Numbered from the stretch's first letter, positions 13,442 through 26,009 are shown. The stretch: 64,000 bases of DNA from Cercis canadensis (GCA_003255065.1 QAOA01000123.1:115002-179001), one strand, 5' to 3'. Numbers and translations are program-made. Notes: a model not told the origin generated them from the sequence alone.

Positions 13442-13641
13442 TGGCTTATTGGTAGTTTTGGTCCATCTGTTATACCAATTCTTATGAGTCAGTCTTCCAT
13501 TTTTAAAAGTGAACAATTTAGTTATCATGCTTTATTGAGTTTGGCAATTTTAAACAAGGGGACTAAATCGTTCACTTTTAAAAATGGGAGACTGACTCGT
13601 AGGAATCGATAAAATAGAGAGACCAAAATTGTCAATAAGCC
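13442..13641. mobile_element. Short foldback MITE in a TA tract
   Basis: TGGCTTATTGGTAGTTTTGG at the left mirrors CCAAAATTGTCAATAAGCC at the right. The pairing continues inward through GAGTCAGTCTTCCATTTTTA and its mirror, and AAAGTGAACAATTTAG and its mirror. This gives arms of about 80 bp around a short loop. The flanks are TATATA-rich, fitting insertion into the adjoining (TA)n tract. The overlapping 13382-13612 ORF is an artefact of the hairpin. Confidence 0.8.
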
Positions 13642-14130
13642 TATATAATTTTATTGTGTTGTAATGTACATAGGTGGTCTTATATATCTTGGGGTATGAA
13701 TAATTTTCTTACTTCAATCAAAATTAAAAGTTCGGGATTTCTATGATATTATACGTATGTCATACTACAATGACGTAGTAAGCATATGTAATTTTTATAT
13801 TTTATTGGATATAAAATTAATTTATCTTATTTTATCAAACAAACTTAAAAAAAGTTAACTTATACACATGTCATTCATATATTAGCTATTTCCATTGAAT
13901 ATGACATACCACAAAAATACTAAAAGTATCTAAGAAATATTCTTAAAAGTTATAATTAATTTAAGAGGTTTGCTAAGCTACCTTCCCTTCAAAATAGGGG
14001 TAATGCTACACCACCTCCTTCATTAATTGAGAGACTTTTGGTCAAACCTACGTATTGAAATTGATATCATTACGAAGATCTAAAAAATAAAACAAGTCAC
14101 TTAATGTGAGTCAAAATAGTTAGTTTTTAC

Positions 14131-14279
14131 AAATCCTAGGGCTAGTATCCATGGAAATTTTTTCCTTAAATGTACCAGACTGATGTGGGAGGTGCACCCT
14201 CAAGATAGCTCTGGGAGGGACTTAATCTCAGTGTGCGAAAATTGACCTGAGGATACCCTTATTGTTAAAATAAAAAAAA
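14131..14279 (+). mobile_element. Retroposed SINE-like fragment nested in the MITE
   Basis: A segment containing GATGTGGGAGGTGCACCCTC and ending in an A-rich tail lies between AAATAGTTAGTTTTT (about 14115-14129) and AAATAGTTGGTTTTT (about 14279-14293). These look like target duplications. A second truncated copy of the same sequence, with GATGTGGGAGGTGCACTCTT and an A-rich end, is at about 39358-39466. I do not see the pol III A and B boxes, so the 5' part is probably missing. Confidence 0.55.
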
Positions 14280-14306
14280 AATAGTTGGTTTTTTTTTTTT
14301 TTTTTT

Positions 14307-14343
14307 NNNNNNNNNNNNNNNNNNNNNNNNNNNNNNNNNNNNN
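14307..14343. other. Assembly gap, 37 N
   Basis: A run of 37 undetermined bases follows a poly-T stretch. It lies inside the MITE at 13963-14433. Confidence 0.99.
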
Positions 14344-14433
14344 GCAACAACACTAATTTCAAGATGTGAGTCACACTAAAACCTCTCAATGAGAGAAAAT
14401 ATAATGCTACCCTACTTAGCTTAACAACCTCTT

Positions 14434-15814
14434 AATTTAAATTGTAATTTTTATTTGATGAGCCTCTTGGTTTGTGCATGCTAAAGGCTTTTTATTTTTT
14501 ATTTTTTATGACAATACAAAGATTTTAAATGATCAAGATTTTTTTAAAAAATTATTCAAACTTTTAAGTCGTAACTACTTAATTATATTTAATGATTTAT
14601 CCTAAGTGTTTTTTGTAAAACAATAATGGAGAAAATCGTGGGAAAAAAAATATACGTTTTTCTACCATATATTTACTCGACAATTATGTTCCGCACTCAA
14701 CTTTTTTGTTTGCACTAAAAAAACTAAGTAGATTTGACATGCTGAAATTTTGCATTCGATATGTGAGCTACCAATTATTAATAGTTTAGCCTCAACTCCT
14801 ATTGGTAAGGAATGGTCAAATTCTAGTTTACCAAACTTTCATGTTCATCTCAATGCTTTAACCAAGCCATTTATATTTCTTATTTTAGTAAAGGATTTTA
14901 CAAAAGAAAAGGGACATTTTTCTTCCTCACATGTATGAAATGAGATTATTATTTTTTTCTATTTTCTAAAAGGTGTGATATAAATGGGTGAAAGTGGACC
15001 CATTTGGAGGGCACCAATGGAACATACTCCGAGTTTTGATCCTCATGGCAAAGGACTTTAGTGGCGTCAAAATCCATTCACTAATCATTGCTTCCCCCAC
15101 TAAGCCTCAAAGTTTATAAGGATTAGTGAAAACACGTAATGTAATTTATAGGTTTGACCAAATCTAGGCGGCTGACACTGATTGGCTCAAACCACATCAC
15201 TACGTCAACTTTTGCAAGTCAAAAAAGAAAAAATAAATAATATTTAGTCCCTTCCATACAAAAAGGTTTAAAAAGAAGCAAAGAGAAAGTGAACAAAGGT
15301 AATTTGGGAAGCAGAAGAGGTAGTAGAAGAGTGCGGGAACCTGCTCAATGGGAAACAGGAAACCCTCACCTAGCCGACAAATCCCCGTTTGAACGTGCAA
15401 CTAGTGGGATTGTGTTATTTATGTGTAATCTAACAAAACACTTTCCCTTTAACATGGATTCTTCTCAGCCCAATTCCACGGTGGCTTTCTAGATTGTGGG
15501 GTGGCTCCACCATCACCACCACCACCACCACCACCACTTGGATTCTTCTCATTCCCTTTAATAAATTTTCTATTTTACTAATTAATTTTCATTTTCTTTT
15601 CTTCTAACTATATTAGTGTTTTGTGTAAAATGAAAACTTGTTTAGGGAGGTGATAGAATGAAACATGAGTTATCACAGTTTTATGGCATGTCCACGTGGA
15701 TTAAAAAACTTACAACATGCGCTCATATGCAGAGTTATGCCACAAATATATCACTTTGACATAGAGTTTTACTACATCATATGACATGTTTAGGGAAAAT
15801 GAGTTGTGTTCTTT
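14434..15814. other. Intergenic, no supported gene
   Basis: Overlapping ORFs on both strands at 15200-15492 have no recognisable domain. A CACCACCAC-type run lies at about 15508-15536. I find no splice-consistent gene model. Confidence 0.45.
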
Positions 15815-16276
15815 AGGGTGTGTTTGTGAGTTATTTTGGAGGGGAAAAGAAAGGAGAGGAGAGGAATAAAGCTCCTCTATCTCTTGTTTGAAAGATTTAT
15901 ATTAAAAAATGATAGGAGACCGATAAGTAAGATGCAACCTCCTTACTTATTTTTTGATCAATTTTCGTGTTCCTTCAAATTGGGAAGTTTTGAGAGAAAA
16001 TATGTTAAAATGACTATTACACCCATTTATTTTTTTAAAAATTTCTCACTCATATCTCACACAAATAAGTGTATTATATTATTTAATTTTATATTAAATA
16101 TATCTATTTTAATAATAAAGAGTAAATTAGTAAAAATATTTTATAATAAGACTTTTTATTTTTTTTTCTTTCATTTTGTTCATTTTAATCATTCAAATAA
16201 AGAAGAGAAAAACCCTTCCTTTCTCTCTCTTTCCTCTATTTTTTTTTCCTCACTTCAAACTTTCAAACAGAGTCTT
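15815..16276. mobile_element. MITE-like element with GTGTTTG ends
   Basis: Starts AGGGTGTGTTTGTGAG and ends CAAACAGAGTCTTAA, short imperfect inverted ends. Purine-rich on the left (GAGGGGAAAAGAAAGGAGAGG) and pyrimidine-rich on the right. The inner part (ATTTTTAATAATAAAATAGA type sequence, 'gtgtattatattatttaattttatattaaatat') is repeated in reverse orientation at 17618-18120. The 151-codon ORF at 15836-16291 is an artefact of this element. Confidence 0.55.
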
Positions 16277-17617
16277 AACATAATGAATTAATGAAAAAAG
16301 AGTATCAAATAAAAGCAAACCAACAAAACAGCTTGTAACACGAGAGATTCTGTATATAGTCAAATTCTATGTGATTAGTATAGTTAGGAGATAAATCTTG
16401 CAAATGTAGTAATTTACTCATTAAATTTACTAGTTTAGTACTAAATACCACCATTATAGTAAGATATTATTTTTTTAATCTGTAAATAAATAGTGATTAT
16501 ATATACAATTGAAGAAATTTGAAACGGTTAAAAAAGTCAAAAGACCATATTTATAATTAGTAACACATTCAACTGAGTTAAAATTCTTTCTTAAATAAGG
16601 TATTGTTTTAAATGTAAGAGTTTAAAAGAGAAAAAGATGAATCTAAGGTGGTGGAGATATGGTGGGTCCGTTTTGATATTGGTTGGCCGCAAAGAGCCGT
16701 CTGATAAAGGAAAATCTTATTCATGTGTAAGCAAGTTAGTGGATTTTAAGATTTTAATGGAAAAACATGAAAAAGAAAATAAAGAAGAAGAGAAAAGAGA
16801 GTAGAGAGTGGTTAGTTAGTGTCTGCGCGTGTCTTCTCTTTTGAACCTGCGAGAAGTGGCGGGGCCATGATGGCTCGGCTTGAGCCAATACCAAACCTCA
16901 TAAAAAAGGCACCCAACACAACACATGCGTGCGCTGCGCCGAAACACGCCTCTTTGAAAAGCAAAAGGGCTCTGTTTGGTTGTCTTGGGCGGCTAATAAC
17001 TATTTTTACCTCAAAAGAAAAATATCTATGGCTCAAATGGACCCAATCAAGCCAAAGAATAAAATTGAAAGAATTGATTATAAAAAAAATTATATCCAAA
17101 AGTTATGAAGTATTATAGTGGATTGAATAATTTACAAAAATAATAAATTTAAGTTGCTGTTTCATCATGTAACAAAAAATATATATATAATTTTTTTTTT
17201 TAACTTTGATTTATATAAGTAATATTTCTTGATTTTTAAAAAGTATAGTTAACACCTTAAATTTATTATTTTATAAGCAAAAGAACTTTTATCCATTTAT
17301 CGTTAGCGTATAAACGTGGCATGTTATTAAAATGTGATTTAGGAACTTTAATCTCTTATTAACACTTAATTTAGATGAAAACTTTTAATTTTTATTAAAT
17401 GAAATGCTAATTAAGAATTAAATTACATTTAAATGGCCTGGTACATGTCATTTTCATATGTAAGCTAACAGTGAAATTAAGAAAATGTCTTTTAGGCAAA
17501 AATATATAAATTTTTGAATATTAACTACATGTTTTTAAAACTCAAAAATTGTATACAAATAGGTAAAATTAAGAGATATTTCATATAGTATACCAAAAAA
17601 TTAATATTATATTTAGG
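16277..17617. other. Intergenic with a GC-richer patch
   Basis: About 16815-16995 is much richer in G and C than its surroundings, and overlapping ORFs run through it on both strands (16819-17118 + and 16812-17099 minus). Neither translation shows a domain I recognise. It might be a gene relic, but I cannot support one. Confidence 0.4.
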
Positions 17618-18120
17618 TTCTGTTTAAGAGTTTAAAGTGAGAGAAAATAAAATAAAAGAAGAAAAAAGATGGGGAAAGGAAGAGAATGAAAGTGAGAAGT
17701 TTTTTTCTCTTTTGTTTGGATAATTAAAATAAGTAAAAAGAGAAAAAATGACAGGAAAAAATTATATTATAAAATATTTTTATTAATTTAATTTTTATTA
17801 TTAAAATAGACATATTTAATATAAAATTAAATAATATAATACACTTATTTATTTTTTTTTATAAACTAATCAATTAATAAAATTATAAAATAAATTAAAT
17901 ATTTTTCTAAAAAATTAAATTAAAAAATATAATAATCATTTTAACATATTTTCTTTTTAAACCTGGGAACACAAAAATAGATAAAAAAAAGAGTACATGA
18001 GTTACATCTTAGCCTTTCATATCTTTTTTTTTTAAGATAAATCTTGGGAGAAAAAATTTATTTGGCTACTCTTATTTATTTTTTTTCTAAAATAATTCTC
18101 AATCAAACGCTTAAAGATCC
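17618..18120. mobile_element. MITE-like element, inverted copy of the 15815 element
   Basis: Starts GGTTCTGTTTAAGAG and ends near AATCAAACGCTTAAAG. The interior carries the reverse complement of the 15815-16276 interior (for example 'attaaaatagacatatttaatataaaattaaataatataatac'). The two copies are in opposite orientation about 1.3 kb apart. Confidence 0.5.
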
Positions 18121-18943
18121 TTCTTAGCCACTCGTTCAGAGTGATCACATTCCCCGCAAATTTATCATACATGATCCTTTAAATTGGCGAGCGTGTTTGC
18201 ACGCACAGCATGTCGAGAATAAGATTGGTTTCATGCAATTGATTGGGGGGACAAGGAGGAAGTTGATGAAACCTCGATGAATTAAAAGTTAAATTTAGTG
18301 AAATTAAATAAAGAGGATTATTTATTTATTTAAGTGCTTTATTAAGTCATATTCATTTTTCTTTCTTTATTAATTGGGGGTTTAAATTCTCGGAATTATT
18401 GACTGAGATTTAGATCTGAGCTTTGGTGCTCCTCAGAAGAATACACAATGATGAAAATTAGACAGCTATGAAACATGTTCTGACTTCCGCGGTAGAAATT
18501 AATAATATTCAACTTTAACTTATAGAAACAATAAAGTTTAAAATTATCAAAAAAGAAAGATTTATCAACTTAATTATAAAACTATAAATATTTAATTAAA
18601 AAGAATGTTATAATATACAATTCAAGTAATAAAAATTTAGTAAAAATTCATAGATATGATAATTTGCAGACTCAAGTCTCATTTTACAATTTAAGAATCA
18701 CAAATTTTACAATACCGATATACAAATTTATTAATGTATATTGTAGACGCTGTTTTAAATTATAACTATCAATCAATAGAGAGATTCTATGACTTGCAAG
18801 CTCAAGTTTTATGTGCTTACCTAATTTAAATGTCACAAATTCTTCAGCACCAGAATTTCATTGAAAATGCAATTTTTAATTCTATCTATTAACCAATTGA
18901 GATATTAATTTATAATCTTAGCCGTTAAAGTGGCCTTTTTGGG
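18121..18943 (+). promoter_or_regulatory. Upstream region of the auxin carrier gene
   Basis: Non-coding DNA directly upstream of the TATA box at 18944. It is AT-rich, with no ORF of note. I did not find a clear TGTCTC auxin response element in this stretch, so auxin feedback regulation is not shown by the sequence. Confidence 0.4.
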
Positions 18944-18953
18944 CTATAAAAAG
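18944..18953 (+). promoter_or_regulatory. TATA box of the auxin carrier gene
   Basis: CTATAAAAAG follows a GC-containing stretch. About 30 bp downstream the sequence becomes a pyrimidine-rich leader (CTTCGCTTAGTTCACTTC), as in plant 5'UTRs. A start site near 18975-18985 is inferred. The leader to the ATG is long and contains an intron. Confidence 0.6.
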
Positions 18954-18974
18954 AGAAGAGCTTCGCTTAGTTCA

Positions 18975-19903
18975 CTTCTTTCTTACTGATCAGAACAACG
19001 TCTCAGTCGCTTTGATCTCCAAATTCTTCTGTCACCACCAAACGGAGACCCAAGAATCGAATCAGAATTGGAATACAGGGAATTGAGTTTTCTTTCTGCT
19101 CTGGTTTCTCTATTTAGAGAGAAAAGTTGGAAAAAAAAGGGGAATTTCAAAGCCAAGCAAAAAAGCAAACACACTATATATTAACATATAGTGTCTGCTC
19201 TGCTACTTCACTCTTTCCTTTTGTCCATATATAATCCATTTCTAATTTTTCTATATATATATGGTTGAATAGTAACGAAAAGGGTCTTTTACTTGTTCAG
19301 TCTCTCTCTGCAATTTCCTGCTTTTGCNTTTCTCTATTTAGAGAGAAAAGTTGGAAAAAAAAGGGGAATTTCAAAGCCAAGCAAAAAAGCAAACACACTA
19401 TATATTAGCATATAGTGTCTGCTCTGCTACTTCACTCTTTCCTTTTGTCCATATATAATCCATTTCTAATTTTTCTATATATATATGGTTGAATAGTAAC
19501 GAAAAGGGTCTTTTACTTGTTCAGTCTCTCTCTGCAATTTCCTGCTTTTGCGTTCTCTCGCCGTCTTTGGGGTTCGGCACTGCTTTTTTCTGTGCCAATT
19601 GGTGGCGCATTAAAGCGGTGGCTTTTATTGTGCTGAGTTTTTGAGCTTGACAGGGCAAGAGGGAGATTCTGAGCTTGAGAGTTTTGCAATTATTTCAACA
19701 GCATTTAAAGCTTTCCCTGCCAAATCTGTGAACCAAGAATTCAACTTTGCCAGTGTACTGAGCTCAAGGAGAGAAGAAAAAGTCATAAATCCAGGTACAA
19801 ATAGAGGAAAAGCATTCAAAACAAAGCTCATTTTGTTTGCAACACAGATCTGAGTGGTTCTCTTCTTCAACCTTTAAGAGAAAGAGACATCTCGAGTAAT
19901 AAG
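18975..19903 (+). other. 5'UTR exon of the auxin carrier gene (inferred)
   Basis: Rich in CT and homopurine stretches, with no long ORF, ending AATAAG|GTCAGT at 19903/19904, a plausible donor. CAG|GTACAA at 19794/19795 is an alternative donor. The matching acceptor TATATTTCAG ends at 20198, 32 bp before the start codon. True length is uncertain because 223 bp of this leader appear twice around an N (see separate entry). Confidence 0.5.
19105..19551. repeat. 223-bp duplication around a single N in the 5'UTR
   Basis: Positions 19105-19327 and 19329-19551 are 223 bp each and differ at one visible base (ttaacatatag versus ttagcatatag). Only N at 19328 separates them. The simplest reading is an assembly join with unmerged overlapping ends, so the real leader is probably 224 bp shorter. 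Confidence 0.88.
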
Positions 19904-20198
19904 GTCAGTGGAAAGCGATTACTATTGGATTTTCCTTCTTCTTTGCCTTGCTTTGTGCATAAAACATGAGGGATTTTTTTTTTTTTTTTTTTNTTTTTTT
20001 TTTTCTGTGCCCACTTGTTTTTTTCGCTCTTCCCCACTTCTTCTCTTTTGGATTTGTGTGGGGAATTTTAGTTTTTTAAAGCCTCTAAGGGAATTTCACA
20101 GTTATCTGGATCTGGGGTCTTTCTTATTGGCTTTCGTTTTCTGGGGTTGCGCTTGATCATGGTTTTTGTCTCATTTACTGTCCTTTTATATATTTCAG
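19904..20198 (+). other. 5'UTR intron of the auxin carrier gene (inferred)
   Basis: Begins GTCAGTG and ends TATATTTCAG with a T-rich body. It contains an N at 19993 inside a poly-T run, so its length is not exact. Confidence 0.5.
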
Positions 20199-20230
20199 AT
20201 CCATACTACCTTTTGCGGAAAACTGAGACA

Positions 20231-23200
20231 ATGTTGGCCCAGAAGCAGGCAGAGGAAGCAATAGTCACTAACTTCACTGAAACAGAGCATGAAGCTGCAA
20301 GAGAAGACGATAAGGAGCAAGACCACTCCATTTTCAGCGTCAAGAGTTTTCTCTGGCATGGTGGTTCTGTTTGGGATGCTTGGTTCAGCTGTGCTTCAAA
20401 TCAAGTAAACACACTAAACACCCATTTCCGAAGTTCAAAACCCATTTCGTTTCATTTTTCACCATTTTAGCTCATAAAAAAGATGACCAATTTTGCTCTC
20501 AATTATAGGTAGCACAAGTGCTGCTGACACTGCCATATTCTTTCTCTCAACTGGGTATGCTATCAGGGATCTTGCTTCAAGTTTTCTATGGGATTATTGG
20601 AAGCTGGACAGCTTATCTAATCAGTGTACTCTACGTAGAGTACCGTACTAGAAAGGAAAAGGAGAACGTGAGCTTTAAGAACCATGTTATTCAGGTTGGG
20701 CTTTTGCTCTCTTCTTCCACCAGAAACCGTTACCGAAAATATCTCACATCAAAGTGACACTGTTGTGGATTTTTTTCAGTGGTTTGAAGTGCTTGATGGG
20801 TTATTGGGTCCATATTGGAAAGCCCTGGGGCTTGCTTTCAACTGTACTTTCCTCCTCTTTGGATCTGTAATACAGCTCATAGCATGTGCAAGGTATGATA
20901 TTTTCTTCATTTTTCAATCCAATTTGGGGTAATCTGAAATGGGTTTTCTTCTGATCCAAACAAAATTTTCATTTTTTAATGTTTTATTTGCTGAGAGCAG
21001 TAACATATACTACATAAATGACAATTTGGACAAACGCACTTGGACTTATATCTTTGGAGCTTGCTGCGCTACGACTGTGTTTATTCCCTCTTTCCACAAC
21101 TACCGTATTTGGTCGTTTCTTGGTCTTGGAATGACAACTTACACAGCATGGTACATGGCCATAGCAGCTCTCATTCATGGCCAGGTAAATTCAACAATCT
21201 TCACCAATGATTTTGTAATATTTTTCTTCATCGAATCGCTTTTAGAAGAAAACTCAAGAATGTCTTTTATTGTTTTGGTTATTTGAAGGCGGAGAATGTG
21301 ATACACTCAGGGCCAAAGAAACTAGTGCTATACTTCACCGGAGCCACTAACATTCTATACACGTTTGGTGGACATGCTGTGACTGTGTAAGCTTCACTTT
21401 TTCCCTGCATAATCATCTTCTTTCACTCGTTTCTACATGGCTTCTCTTTGCAGCTTTTGCCGGCCATCTCGGTTTTCGAGACCACAGACATAATCAAGAA
21501 AATTACTTTTGTTTTTGTTTGCTTGGAAAAACATTACCCATTCCTTTTTTTTTTAAGTATGCAGTGAATTTGATTTGAGCTTAGGAAGAGAAAAAATGGA
21601 AATTGAAAATTACCCATTTTTGGAAATTTCAATGTCCTTTTGTTATTCTTGGATCTTTAAGAGTGTAGTGAATAATAAAGGTACCAAAATCTTGCAGGGA
21701 GATTATGCACGCCATGTGGAAGCCACAGAAATTCAAGTACATTTATCTCATGGCTACACTTTACGTTTTCACCCTAACCCTTCCTTCTGCTTCCGCCGTT
21801 TACTGGGCTTTTGGTGATGAGCTTCTCAACCATTCCAACGCCTTCTCTCTCCTCCCCAGGACAAGGTTCCGTGATGCGGCCGTTATCCTAATGCTCATTC
21901 ACCAGGTAATAATAGGGTTGCCTAAGTTTAGTATACTTTACAGCTTGGTTATTCATTTCCATTCCTTATATAGGCCAAAGTTTGCCTTCCTTTCTGTGCT
22001 ACAATACAAGCTACCAAGCACTCATAGCAAGTCCTAATATCCAAACCAACTAACTAGTAAAACCAACAAATTATTGCACCTGAAGTACAGAAATGACCTT
22101 TTTGCCCTTGAATTATGCCCCTTTTCTTTTTTGTTTCCTTTCTTAATTTGCATTTAGCATGGTACTACTATGGTATGTTTTTATAGGACTGCACTAAAAC
22201 TTCAATTACATAACTGGAATTTTAGATACAACTATCATTAATCTAGGATGATACAGATGTTTCAAGTGCTAATAATGGATGCTGACTTTTTCTGTAATGG
22301 GTGCAGTTCATCACATTTGGCTTTGCATGTACACCATTGTACTTTGTTTGGGAGAAGGTAATTGGGATGCATGACACAAAGAGCATTTGTTTGAGGGCAC
22401 TAGCAAGGTTGCCAGTGGTGATTCCTATATGGTTTTTGGCTATAATTTTCCCATTCTTTGGGCCCATAAACTCAGCAGTTGGAGCTCTGCTGGTTAGCTT
22501 CACTGTCTACATCATCCCCGCTTTAGCCCATATGCTCACTTACAGAAAAGCTTCTGCAAGACAGGTAAAAACTCTCAACAAACTCTCAACCATCCCTTCA
22601 CCTACCCCACCACCATATTCTGCTCTCTTCTCTTCCATTGCATGGCGTTGTTGTAATTATCTGGATCCAATCAAGGGTATTTTGGTCATTCTAAATTCCC
22701 GGGGCACCCGGGTTTAATGGGGACTCCCATATACCCACTATTTAATTAAAGTGACAGAGTGAGAGAAAAGCACAGAGAAAGAGAAAGAGAGAGAGCAGCA
22801 AATGTACAAAAGCATTTAAGGCTTGGATTTGGAAATATTACGAGAAGAATTGAGACTGGTGGGACGTCGTTTTCGTTTAGTTATTTGCAGCAGTTGGATT
22901 ATTGTACTATGTCTCTGTCGAGCTGGCAGAGTTTGACTCATCTCTTTTCCAACACTTGAATTGGGGAACAAGACAGTAGAACTAAATTTTACCCAATAGA
23001 AAATGGCAAAAATCCCAAACACATCAATTAGAATGTTATTGGCTTCCTTGCTAGATCTCTCTCTATCTTATACCTATTCTATTATTATACCTCATTTGGC
23101 ATCACTCAAAAGTGTCCATTTCTTGGGGTATTTTTCTGAGTAGGGGCCTGTATTAAGTTTGCTTTTGGTTTTTTTCATTTTCCAGAATGCTGCTGAGAAG

Positions 23201-23419
23201 CCCCCTTTCTTTATGCCAAGCTGGACTGCAATGTATGTCTTCAATGCTTTTATTGTGGTATGGATTTTTGTGGTTGGGTTTGGGTTTGGAGGATGGGCCA
23301 GCGTCACCAACTTTGTCAAGCAAATTGACACATTTGGGCTCTTTGCCAAGTGCTATCAATGCAAGCCACCAACACCGCCACCGGCTATGGCCGCGCCACC
23401 CCCTCATGCTCATCACTGA
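20231..23419 (+). CDS. AUX1: AUX1/LAX auxin influx carrier, 8 coding exons
   Basis: Plasma-membrane proton symporter of the amino acid/auxin permease family that takes indole-3-acetic acid into cells. Exons: 20231-20404, 20509-20694, 20780-20892, 21001-21184, 21289-21386, 21698-21905, 22307-22564, 23186-23419. All introns are GT-AG, phases match and the sum is 484 codons plus stop, the usual family length. The acidic N-terminus (residues 1-42) is followed by HGGSVWDAWFSCASNQ, then the family-typical membrane core with RTWTYIFGACCATTVFIPSF, LYFTGATNILYTFGGHAVTV and GPINSAVGALLVSFTVYIIP. The C-terminus is Pro/His-rich after GLFAKCYQCKP. SVWDAWF, HDTKSICLRALARLPVV and AAEKPPFFMPSWTAMYV place it in the AUX1/LAX1 clade rather than LAX2 or LAX3; clade is certain to me, exact orthology less so. 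The family is known to have 11 membrane helices. No break or missing exon is seen. Confidence 0.97.
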
Positions 23420-24770
23420 TCAACACAGTAGACTTCAACGGAAATGAAACTACTCTTCCTCTCACAGTTCCATATTTTGTATCATACTTGGGGGGTAGTA
23501 ATAATACTTCCCCTTCCTTTGATATGTGTGTTGGGTTTTGCTTTTGCATATTTTTCTCTTTACTATATAGTATTTTTTTTTTTTGGGGGTAAGGTTAGAT
23601 GATAATTAAAAATAGTGTGTTCAATGGTTTCTGATTCCTTTGCTATAAATGCATAGGCTAATTGAATTAGATACATATGTTTTTGGTATTACTTTTTTTC
23701 TTTTCCGTTTTTGTTTTGTTTGGGGAGATACTATAAAGATTTTGTTGCAATTTTTCTTTTTGCAATGCCATTATTACTTAGCATGTTTCCAAAATATGCT
23801 TCCAAAAACAATTGCTTCAGCATGGGCCTGTGTTCATAAAGGGAACGTGGTTTGATCTTCAAAGGGTTGTATGTGGGACTTTCAACTTTGTTTAATTCCC
23901 CACTTTGAGCTCAGATTCCTCACTCCTCATTCATGTTAGAGGAAAATGGGGCGTGGACCCGCCCCACATTCACATGGGTTGCATGTGGGTTCATGTGCTT
24001 GTCACGTGCCACTCTTAACTGATCAATATTATATTAGATTTAGACCTGTATTGTATGTACATACATGAATCTATCTATCCCTTAACAGTCTTATGTATAA
24101 TTATCCTAATTTTTTTAATGCCTATTCAACCCTTTTGACACTCTTTTATTTAATGATTCATAGATAAAATTTAGAATTCACGTTTTAATTCATTTTGATG
24201 CACATGTACTAGAAATTCTCTTTTACAAATGGGGAATCAAGGCATGTTGTTTTACTTGTAATTGAAACTACTTGTATGTCCTACTTCTATTCCATCCCAT
24301 TTGTAAATAAATAGTTTCCTTTTCAACTTGGTTTTGTGTGAAATCCATCTGCCAATTTATGATTTTACAAATTCATCATATGCATCCATGGTTATGTATT
24401 TTTTGTATCCTAACATGTTTCATTAAATTCTTAATTTTTTGTATGAGATTAATTATTGAACTAGACTAAGATGAAGTCTCCTTTGCTAGGCCAAAGTTGA
24501 AGAAAATCAAGATGCAGTGTGAAATCAAAATAGTTGACATAACTTTGAATTTAATTATATATATACATATTCAAACAATTTTGACTATTTTGATTTGAAT
24601 TTTTTTTTAAGATATGATAGACCTTATGTATTGTATCAAAGAATTAACTGTTTTGATTCATATTAAATAACTTAGTTTTACATGATTTTTGCCCTAAATT
24701 GTCCGAAACATATGGGTTAAATAGTTTATGTATGTTCCTTTCTTAATACTATTTTTGGATAAAAAAAAAG
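23420..24770. other. 3'UTR and downstream flank of the auxin carrier gene
   Basis: No gene is seen. Part of this flank recurs downstream: about 23787-23855 matches 37912-37981 (ACAATTGCTTCAGCATGGGC versus ACAATTGCTCCCGAATAGGC, then AAAGGGAACGTGGTTTGAT in both). About 24203-24314 matches 39149-39276 (TCTAGAAATTCTC and TTACAAATGGGGAAT in both). The polyadenylation site is not clear. Confidence 0.5.
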
Positions 24771-25460
24771 CTTATATAGTTTATGTTACACTATAATCAT
24801 GTTTAATAAGTGTGTTGCGCAAATATTTAAGAGCCCTCAAAACAACTATGCACCACTATGTTGGGTAAAATTACTTGATTGAAAAACCCCATATGTGATT
24901 TAGTGCTAAGTGATTTAGAGAGATTGCAAGATATCAGATGTTTAAATTTTCAAGTTGTTATGTGAAAAACAAAAAGAGTAAAATATTTTTTTGTCCTTAA
25001 AAGATACAACTATAGTTGGTTTAGTCCCTAAAAGATTTTTTAGTATTACTTTAGTCTCTAAAAGATAATTATGTCTGTCAAAATAATCTTTCGTCTAGTT
25101 TCTCTTAGTGAGAGTTGGAAAACTTTCCACGTGGCATGTTACATGGCAATGCGACTAGCTTAGTCGGTTTGAGTTGGCAGAGGACTATTTTAATAGACAA
25201 AATCATCTTCAAAGGACTAAAATGACACTAAAATTTTCTTAGAGACTAAATTAAACATACATATATCTCTCAAGGATAAAAAATGAGTTTCACTAAAAGA
25301 AAAAATTACTTATTGGCTTAAAAGTTAAAACCATTAAGTTTCTTGAAAGGAGAGGTGCCCTCTAAAGTATCATTACTGTCATTATAATTAATACATATAA
25401 TTATTGTTATTGTTGTTATCAATTAGTTGATTCATTCACTAACAACCTTTAAATGGATAG
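24771..25460. repeat. Direct duplication, copy 1 (carries an insertion)
   Basis: Matches 26010-26345 in order: AATCATGTTTAAT, CAAATATTTAAGAGCCCTCA, GATGTTTAAATTTTCA, AAGTTTCTTG, TAATTATTGTTATTG and ACAACCTTTAAATGGATAGA are present in both. Copy 1 is longer because a foldback element (about 24977-25294) sits in it. Confidence 0.85.
24977..25294. mobile_element. Foldback MITE inserted in the duplication
   Basis: AGTAAAATATTTTTTTGTCC at the left mirrors GGATAAAAAATGAGTTTCACT at the right. Further paired motifs of the 'ttagtccctaaaag' type follow inward. The paralogous site near 26190-26215 lacks the element, so the insertion postdates the duplication. The end motif (GAGTAAAAC type) resembles the elements at 44019 and 61313. 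Confidence 0.75.
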
Positions 25461-26009
25461 ACAAATAATTTGGAAAAAGTGTTTTATTTATAAGTTCCTT
25501 TTTTTTTTCTTGATCTGATTATCTATATTTTCCTTTCTTGATTCTAATTTTGGAAAAAAAGAAGTAAAAAAGCTTCTAATATAGTTTATGTTACACTATA
25601 AGTACATACACTAACACTGGACACGAAAAATTCTAAAAAATGTAAGACATGTATATCAAATAACACAAATAGAATTTTTAATAGATTCATATTTTATCAA
25701 AAGATTAAATATTTACATCATATTCTCTCACAAAAAAAAGGGACATAAACCCCACCTATATGAAAAGTCATATTCCGACCCTTCCAAGTTATCTCTTTTT
25801 TTTTTATAACAAAAAAAAAAAAACTTTTTTCTAAAAAAAAATGGGAAAAAATAGCAAGCCATATCCAACCCAATTCAAACCTTGTCCAAGCCAATTTTTT
25901 TTTTTTTTTTTTTTATTTGGGCACGTTCGTACATGTGTCGTGACTGTGTTTGTGTCAACGGTGTGTCGGACACTAGAATTTGGTAGCAAACTGCTGTGTT
26001 CGTGCTTCC
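25461..26009. other. Spacer between direct duplicates
   Basis: Low-complexity AT-rich DNA with poly-A and poly-T runs. The ORFs at 25831-26022 (minus) and 25841-26107 (+) cross a poly-T tract and are not supported. Confidence 0.5.

Larger units (their letters stand above)
13963..14433. mobile_element. MITE interrupted by a SINE-like insert and a gap
   Basis: AAGAGGTTTGCTAAGCTACC at the left mirrors the right end (CTTAGCTTAACAACCTCTT). Internal sequence matches the MITE at about 34415-34773, for example the 'ttgaaattgatatcattacgaagatc' region and 'atttcaagatgtgagtc', giving a family. The element is interrupted by a retroposed fragment (about 14131-14279) and by 37 N. Confidence 0.7.

Noticed and set aside
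15836-16291. 151-codon ORF
   Set aside because: Lies wholly in a MITE-like element and encodes mostly Phe, Ile, Asn and Ser runs from AT-rich repeats.
16812-17118. Overlapping 95- and 99-codon ORFs on both strands in a GC-richer patch
   Set aside because: Neither shows a known motif. Opposed ORFs of equal length are expected by chance in GC-richer DNA. Left as a patch of unknown origin.
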